In this document: positions 20,387-31,064 of the stretch, in pieces
Position numbering within the stretch: position 1 is the first letter of the stretch
Layout of the letters: the number at the start of each line of letters is the position of its first letter
Assembly: GCF_004403945.1 (NCBI RefSeq)
Contig: NZ_SOHM01000041.1
Location: 1 to 64,000, forward strand
Reading direction: 5' to 3'
Origin: Cryobacterium lactosi
Lineage (GTDB): Bacteria > Actinomycetota > Actinomycetes > Actinomycetales > Microbacteriaceae
DNA: 64,000 nucleotides
Program-made: the position numbers and the translations under genes
Notes under the pieces: generated by a model
What the model was told of the DNA's origin: nothing
Seen by the model: the letters and a program-made list of their open reading frames with translations, nothing else
Databases searched by the model: none

Positions 20387-20455
20387 CAACTGTTCCCCAA
20401 GCGGACTTCTGCGCCCGGAACGCCGGGCGCAGAAGTCCGTTCTGGCAACAGGTGG
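20387..20455. repeat. Dispersed palindromic repeat, copy B, likely bidirectional terminator
   Basis: Between the convergent thiolase and HAD genes. CGGACTTCTGCGCCCGG at 20402-20418 is matched perfectly by its reverse complement at 20423-20439 across a 4-base loop, and the outer parts (AACTGTTCC and GGCAACAGG) pair imperfectly. The repeat belongs to the same family as those at 7544, 25955 and 26637. Here it could terminate transcription from both sides. Confidence 0.8.
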
Positions 20456-20469
20456 AGTGGTGCAGGAAT

Positions 20470-21327
20470 CTAGATCAGGCCGTGGCGGCGGAACGCGTTC
20501 CAGACCCCGTCGTCGAGCACGCTCGTGGTGACCTCGTCAGCGTGCGCCTTCACCGCATCCGTGGCGTTGCCCATGGCGATGCCCATGCCGCAGACCTGCA
20601 ACATCTCGATGTCGTTGTTGCTGTCGCCGATTCCAATGGCGCTTGAAGCGTCGAGGCCGAGCTTGTCGAGCAACCGCAGCAGCGTCGAGCCCTTGTTGAC
20701 CCCGCCGAGGGTGACTTCGCCGCTGCCCTTGCCCATGTGCGGGATGGTGCCGGTGATCACGTGGAAGTCGCCGCTGAGCGCCGCGCTGACCCGGTCGAAC
20801 GCGGTGAGGTCGCCGGCCAGGAACACCGACTTCGCAATCCCGGTGAAGCTGAGTGGGCGCACGTCGGCGAAGGCCTTCAGTGCGGGGTGCTCGTCGGCGT
20901 CGGTCACCGACGCGAGGTCGGTGCGGGTTTCGCCCTTGCGCTCGCTGTCGTCGTCGAGGTACTTCGCGAAACGGTTCCGCACCCCGGGGCTCGGGTACAG
21001 CTCGTCAAAAGCCTGCAGGTAGAAGTCGTACCCGGACTCCTCGTAGAAGCCGACCATCCGCTCCACCGCCGCTTCGGGCATCGTGCGCTTGATGACCAGT
21101 TCGTTGCCGATCTCGGCGAAGCCGCCGCCGGCGCTGATGGCCCCGTCGAAGCCGATGTCCCGGATCCGGGGGTAGATCTCCACGCTCGCCCTGCCGGTGC
21201 TCAGGTAGACCAGGTGCCCGTTGGCCCTGGCGGTCTGCACCGCCTCGATGGTGGAATCGGCGATCACCTCGCCCGAGTCGATAAGGGTGCCGTCTACGTC
21301 GAGGAAGGCTATGCGGGGCGAAATCAT
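20470..21327 (-). CDS. Cof-type HAD hydrolase
   Basis: A 285-residue haloacid-dehalogenase phosphatase with a large C2-type cap. Motif I is FLDVDGTLID at the N-terminus, motif II is the STGRA segment, motif III the NKGSTL lysine, and motif IV GDSNNDIEML. Such Cof-like enzymes dephosphorylate sugar phosphates, flavin or nucleotide precursors. It is the last gene of the beta-glucoside PTS cluster, so a sugar-phosphate substrate is plausible. The ATG at 21327 has GGAG six bases upstream. A stem-loop separates it from the glucosidase gene. Confidence 0.85.
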   Translation of the reverse strand: MISPRIAFLDVDGTLIDSGEVIADSTIEAVQTARANGHLVYLSTGRASVEIYPRIRDIGFDGAISAGGGFAEIGNELVIKRTMPEAAVERMVGFYEESGYDFYLQAFDELYPSPGVRNRFAKYLDDDSERKGETRTDLASVTDADEHPALKAFADVRPLSFTGIAKSVFLAGDLTAFDRVSAALSGDFHVITGTIPHMGKGSGEVTLGGVNKGSTLLRLLDKLGLDASSAIGIGDSNNDIEMLQVCGMGIAMGNATDAVKAHADEVTTSVLDDGVWNAFRRHGLI

Positions 21328-21346
21328 GTGGAGCTCCAAACGAGGC

Positions 21347-21376
21347 GGTCTCCGGGCGAACTGCATCCCGGAGACC
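21347..21376 (-). terminator. Stem-loop between glucosidase and HAD genes
   Basis: GGTCTCCGGG and CCCGGAGACC form perfect 10-bp arms around a 10-base loop in the gap after the GH1 gene. No strong T-run follows on the minus strand, so it may attenuate or stabilise the message rather than end it. Confidence 0.5.
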
Positions 21377-21406
21377 ACCCAAGGGGTTTAAACGTCTACA
21401 TCGACG

Positions 21407-24790
<3,384 letters not shown>

Positions 24791-24850
24791 TCACCTTCCG
24801 CCGCGACATCGCGGCTTCTCCTTCTCAGGTCATCGATCCGGATTTTGGGC

Positions 24851-24900
24851 AAAAAAAAGACCTGAACCCGTCGCCGCTCAATGGCGGTTCGAGTTCAGGT
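24851..24900 (-). terminator. Leader terminator of the beta-glucoside operon
   Basis: On the minus strand, AACCTGAACTCG pairs with CGGGTTCAGGT (arms at 24890-24900 and 24860-24870) with an inner CGCC/GGCG stem, followed at once by eight T residues (A-tract 24851-24858 on the plus strand). This is an ideal intrinsic terminator 75 bases before the bglF start. Its first arm overlaps the end of the RAT site, so the two structures exclude each other. Confidence 0.93.
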
Positions 24901-24926
24901 TTTGCCTGCTTGCGCAGTAACAATCC
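24898..24926 (-). promoter_or_regulatory. RAT antiterminator hairpin for LicT/BglG
   Basis: The 29-base minus-strand sequence opens GGATTGTTACTGC and closes GCAGGCAAAACC, matching the ribonucleic antiterminator consensus recognised by the BglG/SacY/LicT family. When bound by LicT it blocks the overlapping terminator. It lies between licT and bglF, so licT controls read-through into the permease and glucosidase genes when beta-glucosides are present. Confidence 0.95.
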
Positions 24927-24975
24927 GGAAAGTTACCACAGGGCGTCTTCGCCCTGCGTCGCTCACGCTATCACA

Positions 24976-25893
24976 TCAACGGGGCGATTCACGATCGACG
25001 ACCTGGTTGGCCAGACGCTCGACGTGCACGATCACATAGAGCAGTTCTTCATCGGTCAGGTCGGAGCCGGTGGCTTCGCTGACGTACAGCTTGACGTCGG
25101 CGGCGATGGCGTACGACCGCGGGTAGCTGTGTTTGGCGAACTCGAAGAACGACGTGTCCGAGCCGCGCAACATCGACTGCGCCACGAGCCGTTGCAGGAG
25201 GAACTGCACGTGCAGGATGAACCGCGCGTAGTCGGGGCTGGCCGCATCCAGCTGCACACCCAGGCCCCGCTCGACCGTCGTGACCACGTGCTGTACCCGC
25301 CGGAAGAGCAGCGCCGCGGTGCCGTTGGGCTCATCCCGGGTCGCGTTCAGAATATGCATCGTGAGGAATACGGCTTCTTCCTCGGGCAGTTCGGTCTGCA
25401 GACTGGCGCTGACCGATCGGGCCATGGCCGTCGCCGCATCGAATTCCTGCGGGTGCAGCACCCGCAGTTCGGGCATCGCCGCGCCCGGGATGCGGATGCC
25501 CTTCTGCATCCGCTCCAGTACGTATTGCACGTGGTCGATGATGGCCAGCGGCAGGCGCCGGCCGAGGCTGCGACCCAGGGTCCGTTCGGCCTCGTCGACC
25601 GCGGAGGTGACGGCCTCGATGACCGGGTACGGCACGGAGGCGAGCAGCTGCCTGGCGTGGTCGGCTCCGCTGCCCTGCTCCAGGATGAAGGTCTTCTCCA
25701 CCTTGGCGGGGTCGATGCTGTCGGTGGGCTGCAGCTGGAAGCCCAGCCCCCGCCCCATCAGGACCCGCTCCTGACCGCTCGAATCGACGGAGATCACGAC
25801 GTTGTTGTTGAGCACCTTGTGCGCCACCACCGCGGGGGTGGGCGCCGCCGTGCGCGCTGCGGGGGTGCGCGCCACGCTGCGGTCCGTCGTCAT
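24976..25893 (-). CDS. licT: LicT/BglG-family transcription antiterminator
   Basis: RNA-binding antiterminator of 305 residues. An extra ~24-residue N-terminal tail precedes the CAT RNA-binding domain (KVLNNNVVISVDSSGQERVLMGRG, region ~26-50). Two PTS regulatory domains follow. PRD1 has His in IIDHVQYVLE and LTMHILN; PRD2 has His in RFILHVQFL and VIVHVERL. Phosphorylation of these His residues by HPr and the EII sets activity: inactive without substrate, active dimer with it. It is upstream of its own target RAT and co-oriented with bglF. Confidence 0.95.
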   Translation of the reverse strand: MTTDRSVARTPAARTAAPTPAVVAHKVLNNNVVISVDSSGQERVLMGRGLGFQLQPTDSIDPAKVEKTFILEQGSGADHARQLLASVPYPVIEAVTSAVDEAERTLGRSLGRRLPLAIIDHVQYVLERMQKGIRIPGAAMPELRVLHPQEFDAATAMARSVSASLQTELPEEEAVFLTMHILNATRDEPNGTAALLFRRVQHVVTTVERGLGVQLDAASPDYARFILHVQFLLQRLVAQSMLRGSDTSFFEFAKHSYPRSYAIAADVKLYVSEATGSDLTDEELLYVIVHVERLANQVVDRESPR

Positions 25894-25954
25894 GGCGGAA
25901 GTTTACAGCTTGGGATTTCCGGGGCCATGTCCTAGGTCCCGTCGGCGCCGCGCG

Positions 25955-26023
25955 CAACTGCTTCCGGTGCGGCCAAAAGGTCGCGGTGTGCCGGGCGCAA
26001 CCGTCCGCTTCGGCACCAGTTAT
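25955..26023. repeat. Dispersed palindromic repeat, copy C
   Basis: The most diverged of the four copies. It keeps AACTG at one end, CAGTT at the other, and GTGCGG...CCGTCCGC between. It lies between licT and the second DinB gene, both on the minus strand, so it is downstream of dinB and upstream of licT. Confidence 0.6.
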
Positions 26024-26034
26024 GCCAGCCGCTT

Positions 26035-26553
26035 TCAGCCGGCGACGTCGTGCAGGTGGTGGGTAGGGTCGTGGATGAAGTACTGGGCCAGCGTGGTCAC
26101 GGTAAACCTTGCGCCGTCGCTGCGCCGGCCCGTGCGCTGCCGGTCGGCGGGCGGCACCGCGGCGAACGCGTCGGCGACGGATGCCGCGGCCGCAGCCAGC
26201 TCGGCCGCCACGGCCTGCGGGTCCTGCTCGTTGTAGCGCTCGGCCACGGCCGTGGCGTCCTGGTCCCAGTTCGCGAACAGCGGGTCGTCCTCGCCGAGGA
26301 TCAGGCCGAGCCGGGTGTTGAAGATGCGGAACACATCGCGCACGTGGGCCGCGTACTCCAGCGCCGACCAGGTCGCGTCGTCGGGCCGCACCGCCGCATC
26401 CGGTCGGGCCAGCACCGGCGCCCAGGCGGCCGCGTTCGCCCGCACGAGGGCGGGAACGTCGTCGTAGTCAAGGTCGGCTGCGGAGAATCCGCACTCGGTG
26501 CAGGGGCGCTCGAGCACCCAGGTCCAGTCTTTGGTGTCGGGGGTGATCGGCAT
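26035..26553 (-). CDS. DinB-family protein (second copy)
   Basis: A 172-residue four-helix DinB-type protein. After an N-terminal CTECGF the body has the first ligand His in LEYAAHVRDVF, a middle FANWDQDATA stretch typical of DinB/maleylpyruvate-isomerase-like proteins, and a final FIHDPTHHLHD that supplies two more His. The pattern predicts a three-His metal site. ATG at 26553 is preceded by a G-run that could serve as ribosome site. It is flanked on both sides by copies of the dispersed repeat. Enzymatic role unknown. Confidence 0.75.
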   Translation of the reverse strand: MPITPDTKDWTWVLERPCTECGFSAADLDYDDVPALVRANAAAWAPVLARPDAAVRPDDATWSALEYAAHVRDVFRIFNTRLGLILGEDDPLFANWDQDATAVAERYNEQDPQAVAAELAAAAASVADAFAAVPPADRQRTGRRSDGARFTVTTLAQYFIHDPTHHLHDVAG

Positions 26554-26636
26554 TCCCCCAGCGTAAAGAGGTCTCTGAGGGCGGTGGGCGGTGGCGACTG
26601 CCAATCCTCGGCGATCTGCTGCCAACCCAGGCCGGC

Positions 26637-26706
26637 CACAACTGTTCCCCGTGCGGACCTGTGCGTCCGGTGCGCCGGACGTAAATGTCCGATTCGGGAA
26701 CATATC
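26637..26706. repeat. Dispersed palindromic repeat, copy D
   Basis: Begins ACTGTTCCCCGTGCGGAC, identical over 18 bases to copy A, and has inner arms around TGCGTCCGG and CCGGACGTA. It occupies the space between divergent dinB and the DHA2 exporter gene, so unlike copy B it lies upstream of both neighbours. Confidence 0.7.
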
Positions 26707-26777
26707 CGGCGCATTCTGGTTGAAGCATGGGTACCTCGTACCGGGGTCGCACTCGTGCCCGTTTCGTTAGGACCCCG

Positions 26778-28277
26778 TTGACAGACTCCACCGTCGCCAC
26801 CAGCGCCGCCCCCAGCCCCGCCCCGGTCGTTCCCGGCAACGCCCCGGATGCCGCCGGCACCAAGCTCGTCATCTCGCTGCTGCTGGTGTCCGCGTTCGTT
26901 GTGATCCTCAACGAGACCATCATGGGTGTGGCACTGCCGCACCTGATGAAGGACCTGAACATCACCGCCGGCGCCGCCCAGTGGCTGACCACCGCGTTCA
27001 TGCTCACCATGGCCGTCGTGATCCCGATCACCGGTTTCCTGCTGCAGCGGTTCAACACCCGCCCGGTCTTCCTGGCCGCGATGACCCTGTTCAGCACCGG
27101 CACGTTCATCGCCGCGATCGCGCCGGGCTTCGAGGTTCTGATCGTGGGCCGGGTGGTGCAGGCCATGGGCACGGCCATCATGATGCCGCTGCTGATGACC
27201 ACCGTGATGACCCTCGTCGCGCCCGCCGCCCGAGGCAAGACCATGGGCAACATCTCCATCGTGATCTCGGTCGCCCCGGCGATCGGCCCCACCATCTCCG
27301 GCCTGATCCTCAGCGTGCTCGATTGGCGCTGGATGTTCATCTTGGTGCTGCCGATCGCCCTCGGCTCCCTCACGCTCGGCGCCGCGCGCATCAAGAACGT
27401 CACCCAGCCCTCCAAGGTGCCCCTCGACGTCGTCTCGGTGATCCTCTCCGCGTTCGGTTTCGGCGGCCTGGTCTACGGCCTGAGCAACCTCGGCGAATCC
27501 GCCACAGGCAGCGCCGCGGCCGGCCTGGTCCCGCTGGGTATCGGCGCCCTGGCGATCGCCCTGTTCGTCTGGCGCCAGGTCGCCCTGCAGCGCACCGACC
27601 GGGCCCTGCTGGACCTGCGCACCTTCACCTCGCGCACCTTCACCTTCGCCATCATCATGCTCGCCGTGAGCATGATGGCCCTGTTCGGCACGCTGATCCT
27701 GCTGCCCATCTACATGCAGACGGTGTTGGGCCTGGATGCGCTCACCACCGGCCTGCTGCTGCTGCCCGGTGGCCTCACGATGGGCCTGCTCTCCCCGTTC
27801 GTCGGCCGCTTCTTCGACAGGTTCGGCCCGACCGTCCTGCTCGTTCCCGGGTCGATCATCGTCAGTGGTGCGTTCTGGTTCCTCACCATGCTCACCGCGA
27901 CGACCCCGGTCTGGTGGGTGCTTGTGGCCCACGTGGCCTTGAGCTTCGGGCTGGCGTTCCTGTTCACCCCGCTGTTCACGTCGGCGCTCGGCTCCCTCAA
28001 GCCCACGCTGTACTCGCACGGCAGCGCTATTGTCGGCACCGCCCAGCAGCTGGCCGGCGCGGCGGGCACGGCGCTGTTCATCACGGTGATGTCCGGGGCC
28101 GCGGCCACGCAGATCGCCAACGGCGCCGGCGAGGTCGCCGCCACCGCGGCGGGCACCCAGAGCGCGTTCCTCTACGGCGCGATCATCTCGCTCTTCGCGA
28201 TTCCACTGGCCTTCTTCATCCGCCGGCCGGCCGTGTCGGTCACCGGCACACACGACGCACCGGCAATGGCGCACTGA
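26778..28277 (+). CDS. DHA2 (EmrB/QacA) major-facilitator exporter
   Basis: A drug:H+ antiporter-like membrane protein of about 499 residues. Fourteen hydrophobic segments are visible. Motif A-type features and the DHA2 signature region around LDWRWMFILVLPIA place it in the EmrB/QacA family, which exports drugs, dyes or metabolites. Helix 1 ends in LNETIMGVALPHLM, normal for this family. The TTG at 26778 has an AGGA six bases upstream; an in-frame ATG at 26727 without a ribosome site would add 17 Arg-rich residues. No regulator sits beside it. Confidence 0.87.
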   Translation: MTDSTVATSAAPSPAPVVPGNAPDAAGTKLVISLLLVSAFVVILNETIMGVALPHLMKDLNITAGAAQWLTTAFMLTMAVVIPITGFLLQRFNTRPVFLAAMTLFSTGTFIAAIAPGFEVLIVGRVVQAMGTAIMMPLLMTTVMTLVAPAARGKTMGNISIVISVAPAIGPTISGLILSVLDWRWMFILVLPIALGSLTLGAARIKNVTQPSKVPLDVVSVILSAFGFGGLVYGLSNLGESATGSAAAGLVPLGIGALAIALFVWRQVALQRTDRALLDLRTFTSRTFTFAIIMLAVSMMALFGTLILLPIYMQTVLGLDALTTGLLLLPGGLTMGLLSPFVGRFFDRFGPTVLLVPGSIIVSGAFWFLTMLTATTPVWWVLVAHVALSFGLAFLFTPLFTSALGSLKPTLYSHGSAIVGTAQQLAGAAGTALFITVMSGAAATQIANGAGEVAATAAGTQSAFLYGAIISLFAIPLAFFIRRPAVSVTGTHDAPAMAH

Positions 28278-28341
28278 GCGCGAACTCACTGTGCGCGGCG
28301 AACGGCCTGAGCCGCCCGCCGCGCACCGAACCGCTCGCGCG

Positions 28342-29598
28342 TCAGCGGTTGGCCGCCCGGGGCGCCCCGATCCCCCGTTCAATCTGGAACGGCCCGGCCG
28401 CGGACGGTCGCACATCGAAATCGAAGATGGCCGTCGGGATATACACGGTCGAACAGGAGTTGGGGATGTCCACGACACCCGACAGCCTGCCCTCGATCGG
28501 TGCGGCGCCGAGCAGCAGATAGGCCTGCTCCGGGCTGTAGCCGAACTTGGTCAGGTAGTCGATCGCGTGCAGGCAGGCGCGTTGGTACGACAGGTGCGAG
28601 TCGAGGTAACGCTGCTCGCCGCCCAGGGTGACCGAGGTGCCCGAGAAGGCCAGCCACTGGCTGAACCTCGGGTCGACGGTGCCCGGCAGGAAGATCGCGT
28701 TCTCGCCGACACCGTAGGTCTCCATGCCGCCGCGGATGAGGTCGACGCGGAGGTCAATGAACCCGCCCATCTCGATGGCGCCACAGAAGGTGATCTCGCC
28801 GTCGCCCTGGGAGAAGTGCAGGTCACCCAGCGACAGGTTGGCTCCGTCGACGAAGACCGGATAGAAGACCCTGCTGCCCTTCGAGAGGTTCTTGATGTCC
28901 TGGTTGCCGCCGTTCTCCCGGGGCGGGGCGGTGCGGGCCGCTTCGCCGGCCACGCGGGCGAACTCCGTCGCCGGCAGGCTGCCCAGCACGGCGTGTTCGG
29001 CCTCCGGAGGCAGCGCGAGCGGCGGCACCCGGCCCGGATCCGTGGCGATGAGGTCCCCCTCCCGCTTGTTCCAGGTGGCGAGCAGCTTGGCCGACGGCGC
29101 CGTTCCCATCAGGCCCGGGTGGATCAGACCGGCGAACGAGACCCCGGGAATGTGGCGGGACGTGGCGGTCTGACCGGTGAAATCCCAGATGGCCTTGTAG
29201 GCGTCCGGGAACTGTTCGGTGAGGAAGCCGCCGCCGTTGTTGCGCGAGAAGATGCCGGTGTAACCCCAGCCCTGACCGGCCAGGGGCCCTGTGTCCTCCT
29301 GCGGAATGGGGCCCACGTCCAGGATGTCCACGATCAGGAGGTCACCGGGCTTGGCGCCTTCCACCGCGAACGGTCCGCTGAGCTTGTGCACGGTGAGCAG
29401 CGGGGCGTTGAGGATGTCGTCGGCCGAGTCGTCGTTGCGAATCGCGCCGTCGAACCACTCCCGGCAGTCCACCCGGAAGGAACTGCCGGGTTTGACCGTC
29501 GCCACCGGTGGAATCTCCGGATGCCACCGGTTGTGCCCCACCTTCTCCTGGTCTTCGAACTTCCGGCTCGAGTCCAACGGGAACAGTTGCTCTGGCAT
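28342..29598 (-). CDS. fmdA: Formamidase
   Basis: Hydrolyses formamide (and perhaps short amides) to ammonia and formate. The 418-residue protein belongs to the acetamidase/formamidase family. Conserved parts are RVDCREWFDGAIRNDDSADD, LSGPFAVEGAKPGDLLIVDILD, GIFSRNNGGGFLTEQFP, SRHIPGVSFAGLIHPGLMG, and the ENGGNQDIKNL block with GDLHFSQGDGEI. Family enzymes are cytoplasmic and linked to nitrogen supply. ATG at 29598 has GAGAGG upstream. It follows fmdB by 38 bases, a pairing seen in methylotrophs and nitrogen-scavenging actinobacteria. Confidence 0.93.
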   Translation of the reverse strand: MPEQLFPLDSSRKFEDQEKVGHNRWHPEIPPVATVKPGSSFRVDCREWFDGAIRNDDSADDILNAPLLTVHKLSGPFAVEGAKPGDLLIVDILDVGPIPQEDTGPLAGQGWGYTGIFSRNNGGGFLTEQFPDAYKAIWDFTGQTATSRHIPGVSFAGLIHPGLMGTAPSAKLLATWNKREGDLIATDPGRVPPLALPPEAEHAVLGSLPATEFARVAGEAARTAPPRENGGNQDIKNLSKGSRVFYPVFVDGANLSLGDLHFSQGDGEITFCGAIEMGGFIDLRVDLIRGGMETYGVGENAIFLPGTVDPRFSQWLAFSGTSVTLGGEQRYLDSHLSYQRACLHAIDYLTKFGYSPEQAYLLLGAAPIEGRLSGVVDIPNSCSTVYIPTAIFDFDVRPSAAGPFQIERGIGAPRAANR

Positions 29599-29636
29599 GT
29601 GGAACCTCTCTTCTTCGCGAGGCGCCGGCAGACGGT

Positions 29637-29927
29637 CTACGGGCGCGGTAGTTTCCTGTGCAGCGGATTGGCGGTGACCGGCGTTCCCCTGCCGGACCGT
29701 CGCCCAGGGTGGGTGGACTGCACGACCTCCGGCTCCGCGGCGCTGCGTGATGTCTTCTCGACCAGGCGGAAGGCGGCCGACCCCGCCGCCGACAGGTGCG
29801 GTGCGCTCATGACCCGCCGAGCGGGTGCCAGGCAGGTTGGACAGTCGACGAGGTCGGGAACCAGGTCCATCGGGTGGTTCTGCTCGAATCGGGCGCAGAT
29901 CTCGCACCTGAATTCATAGATCGGCAC
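29637..29927 (-). CDS. fmdB: FmdB-family zinc-ribbon protein
   Basis: A 96-residue protein with the FmdB zinc ribbon at its N-terminus: PIYEFRCEICARFE followed by DLVDCPTCLAPARRVMSAP, giving two CxxC pairs. The rest is basic and probably disordered. FmdB was first described as a regulator of formamidase, and the gene lies directly before fmdA on the same strand. GTG start with AGAGGAG at good spacing. Confidence 0.85.
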   Translation of the reverse strand: MPIYEFRCEICARFEQNHPMDLVPDLVDCPTCLAPARRVMSAPHLSAAGSAAFRLVEKTSRSAAEPEVVQSTHPGRRSGRGTPVTANPLHRKLPRP

Positions 29928-30266
29928 GGGTACTCCTCTGCATGGCAGGCATCTCCCGGTGTTCGCACGTGGCGCTGACGCGCATCCTCGACTCGTTCTC
30001 GCGAACATATTCGGGGCATCGGCCGAAGTCAACGACGGCCGGCACCGGCCCGGCGCCCGATCGGCGGCGAATTGGCAACAGAACGTTAACACTCGGACAC
30101 CACGCCGGGCAGATCGAAGTTCTAGGATCGATGTGCACCGCACGACGGCTCCCTGCCCCGAGCCGGCGGCGGCTCCGGAAAATTTCGTGATCGCCGGGGC
30201 AAGTGACAAGCTCGACTACCCGGTTTTTAGCCATCTCTTCACGCAACTACCAAGCAGGGCACCATA
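29928..30266. other. 339-bp divergent intergenic region, fmdB / sugar phosphatase
   Basis: No gene is seen here. It must hold the promoter of the formamidase pair (leftward) and of the mutase/phosphorylase pair (rightward). An AT-richer island around 30060-30095 contains GTTAAC, and another lies near 30215-30250. I cannot assign a specific operator; a nitrogen-control (GlnR) site is possible but no convincing match is visible. Confidence 0.5.
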
Positions 30267-31064
30267 TTGACCTCCCCCCACTCCCCCCTTTCGCCAGCTG
30301 AAACCCGAGACCGGGTCCTCAGCGCGCGCGGCGTGCTTTTCGACCTCGACGGCGTGCTCACCCCCACCGCCGAGGTGCACATGAGCGCCTGGTCGCGGCT
30401 GTTCACCCCGTTCCTCGACTCCCACGGCGTCAAACCGTATACGGATGCCGATTACTTCGGCTATATCGACGGCAAGCCCCGTTACGACGGCGTGCGATCG
30501 CTGCTCGCTTCCCGCGGCCTCTCGCTGCCCGACGGTGACCCGTCGGACGCTCCGGAACTGGAGACCGTCTGCGGTCTCGGCAACCGCAAGAACAAGGCGT
30601 TCAACGAAACTCTCGCCGAGGACGGCGTCAGCCCGTACCCCGGTTCGCTCCGGTTCCTCGATGCCGTCGTCGCTGCCGGCCTGCAGGTGGCCGTGGTCAC
30701 CAGCTCCCTCAACGGCGAGATGGTCCTCACTGCGGCGGGCCTGCGCGACAGGTTCGAGATCGTCGTCGACGGCGTGCGTGCCCGCGCCGAGAAACTGGCC
30801 GGCAAGCCCGCGCCTGACACCTACGCCTTCGCCGCCCGGCTGCTCGGCCTCACCGCCGCCGAGTGCATCGTCGTCGAAGACGCCGAATCCGGCATCCAGT
30901 CCGGTCGGGCCGGCGACTTCGGCCTGGTGCTCGGCGTCGACCGCGGCGTCGGATCCCACATTCTGCTCGAGGCCGGCGCCGACACCGTCGTGGCCGACCT
31001 CGATGAGCTGCTGCCGTTGATCGGCAGCACCGTCCTGTCCCCCGAGAGCGGAGTTCACGCATGA
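30267..31064 (+). CDS. pgmB: Beta-phosphoglucomutase-like HAD enzyme
   Basis: A 265-residue HAD phosphomutase. Motif I FDLDGVLTPTAEVHMSAW carries the nucleophile and acid/base Asp pair and a cap-leading His; motif II is VTSSLNG, motif III the AGKPAPDTY lysine, motif IV VVEDAESGI. Beta-phosphoglucomutase converts beta-glucose-1-P to glucose-6-P. It overlaps the GH65 phosphorylase gene by 4 bases, and these two activities are sequential. TTG start at 30267; no strong Shine-Dalgarno, so the exact start is uncertain. Confidence 0.87.
   Translation: MTSPHSPLSPAETRDRVLSARGVLFDLDGVLTPTAEVHMSAWSRLFTPFLDSHGVKPYTDADYFGYIDGKPRYDGVRSLLASRGLSLPDGDPSDAPELETVCGLGNRKNKAFNETLAEDGVSPYPGSLRFLDAVVAAGLQVAVVTSSLNGEMVLTAAGLRDRFEIVVDGVRARAEKLAGKPAPDTYAFAARLLGLTAAECIVVEDAESGIQSGRAGDFGLVLGVDRGVGSHILLEAGADTVVADLDELLPLIGSTVLSPESGVHA

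Noticed and set aside
26727..26777. ATG start at 26727 for the DHA2 exporter
   Set aside because: No ribosome site; the TTG at 26778 has AGGA at a normal distance and gives a more usual N-terminus. The longer form cannot be fully excluded.
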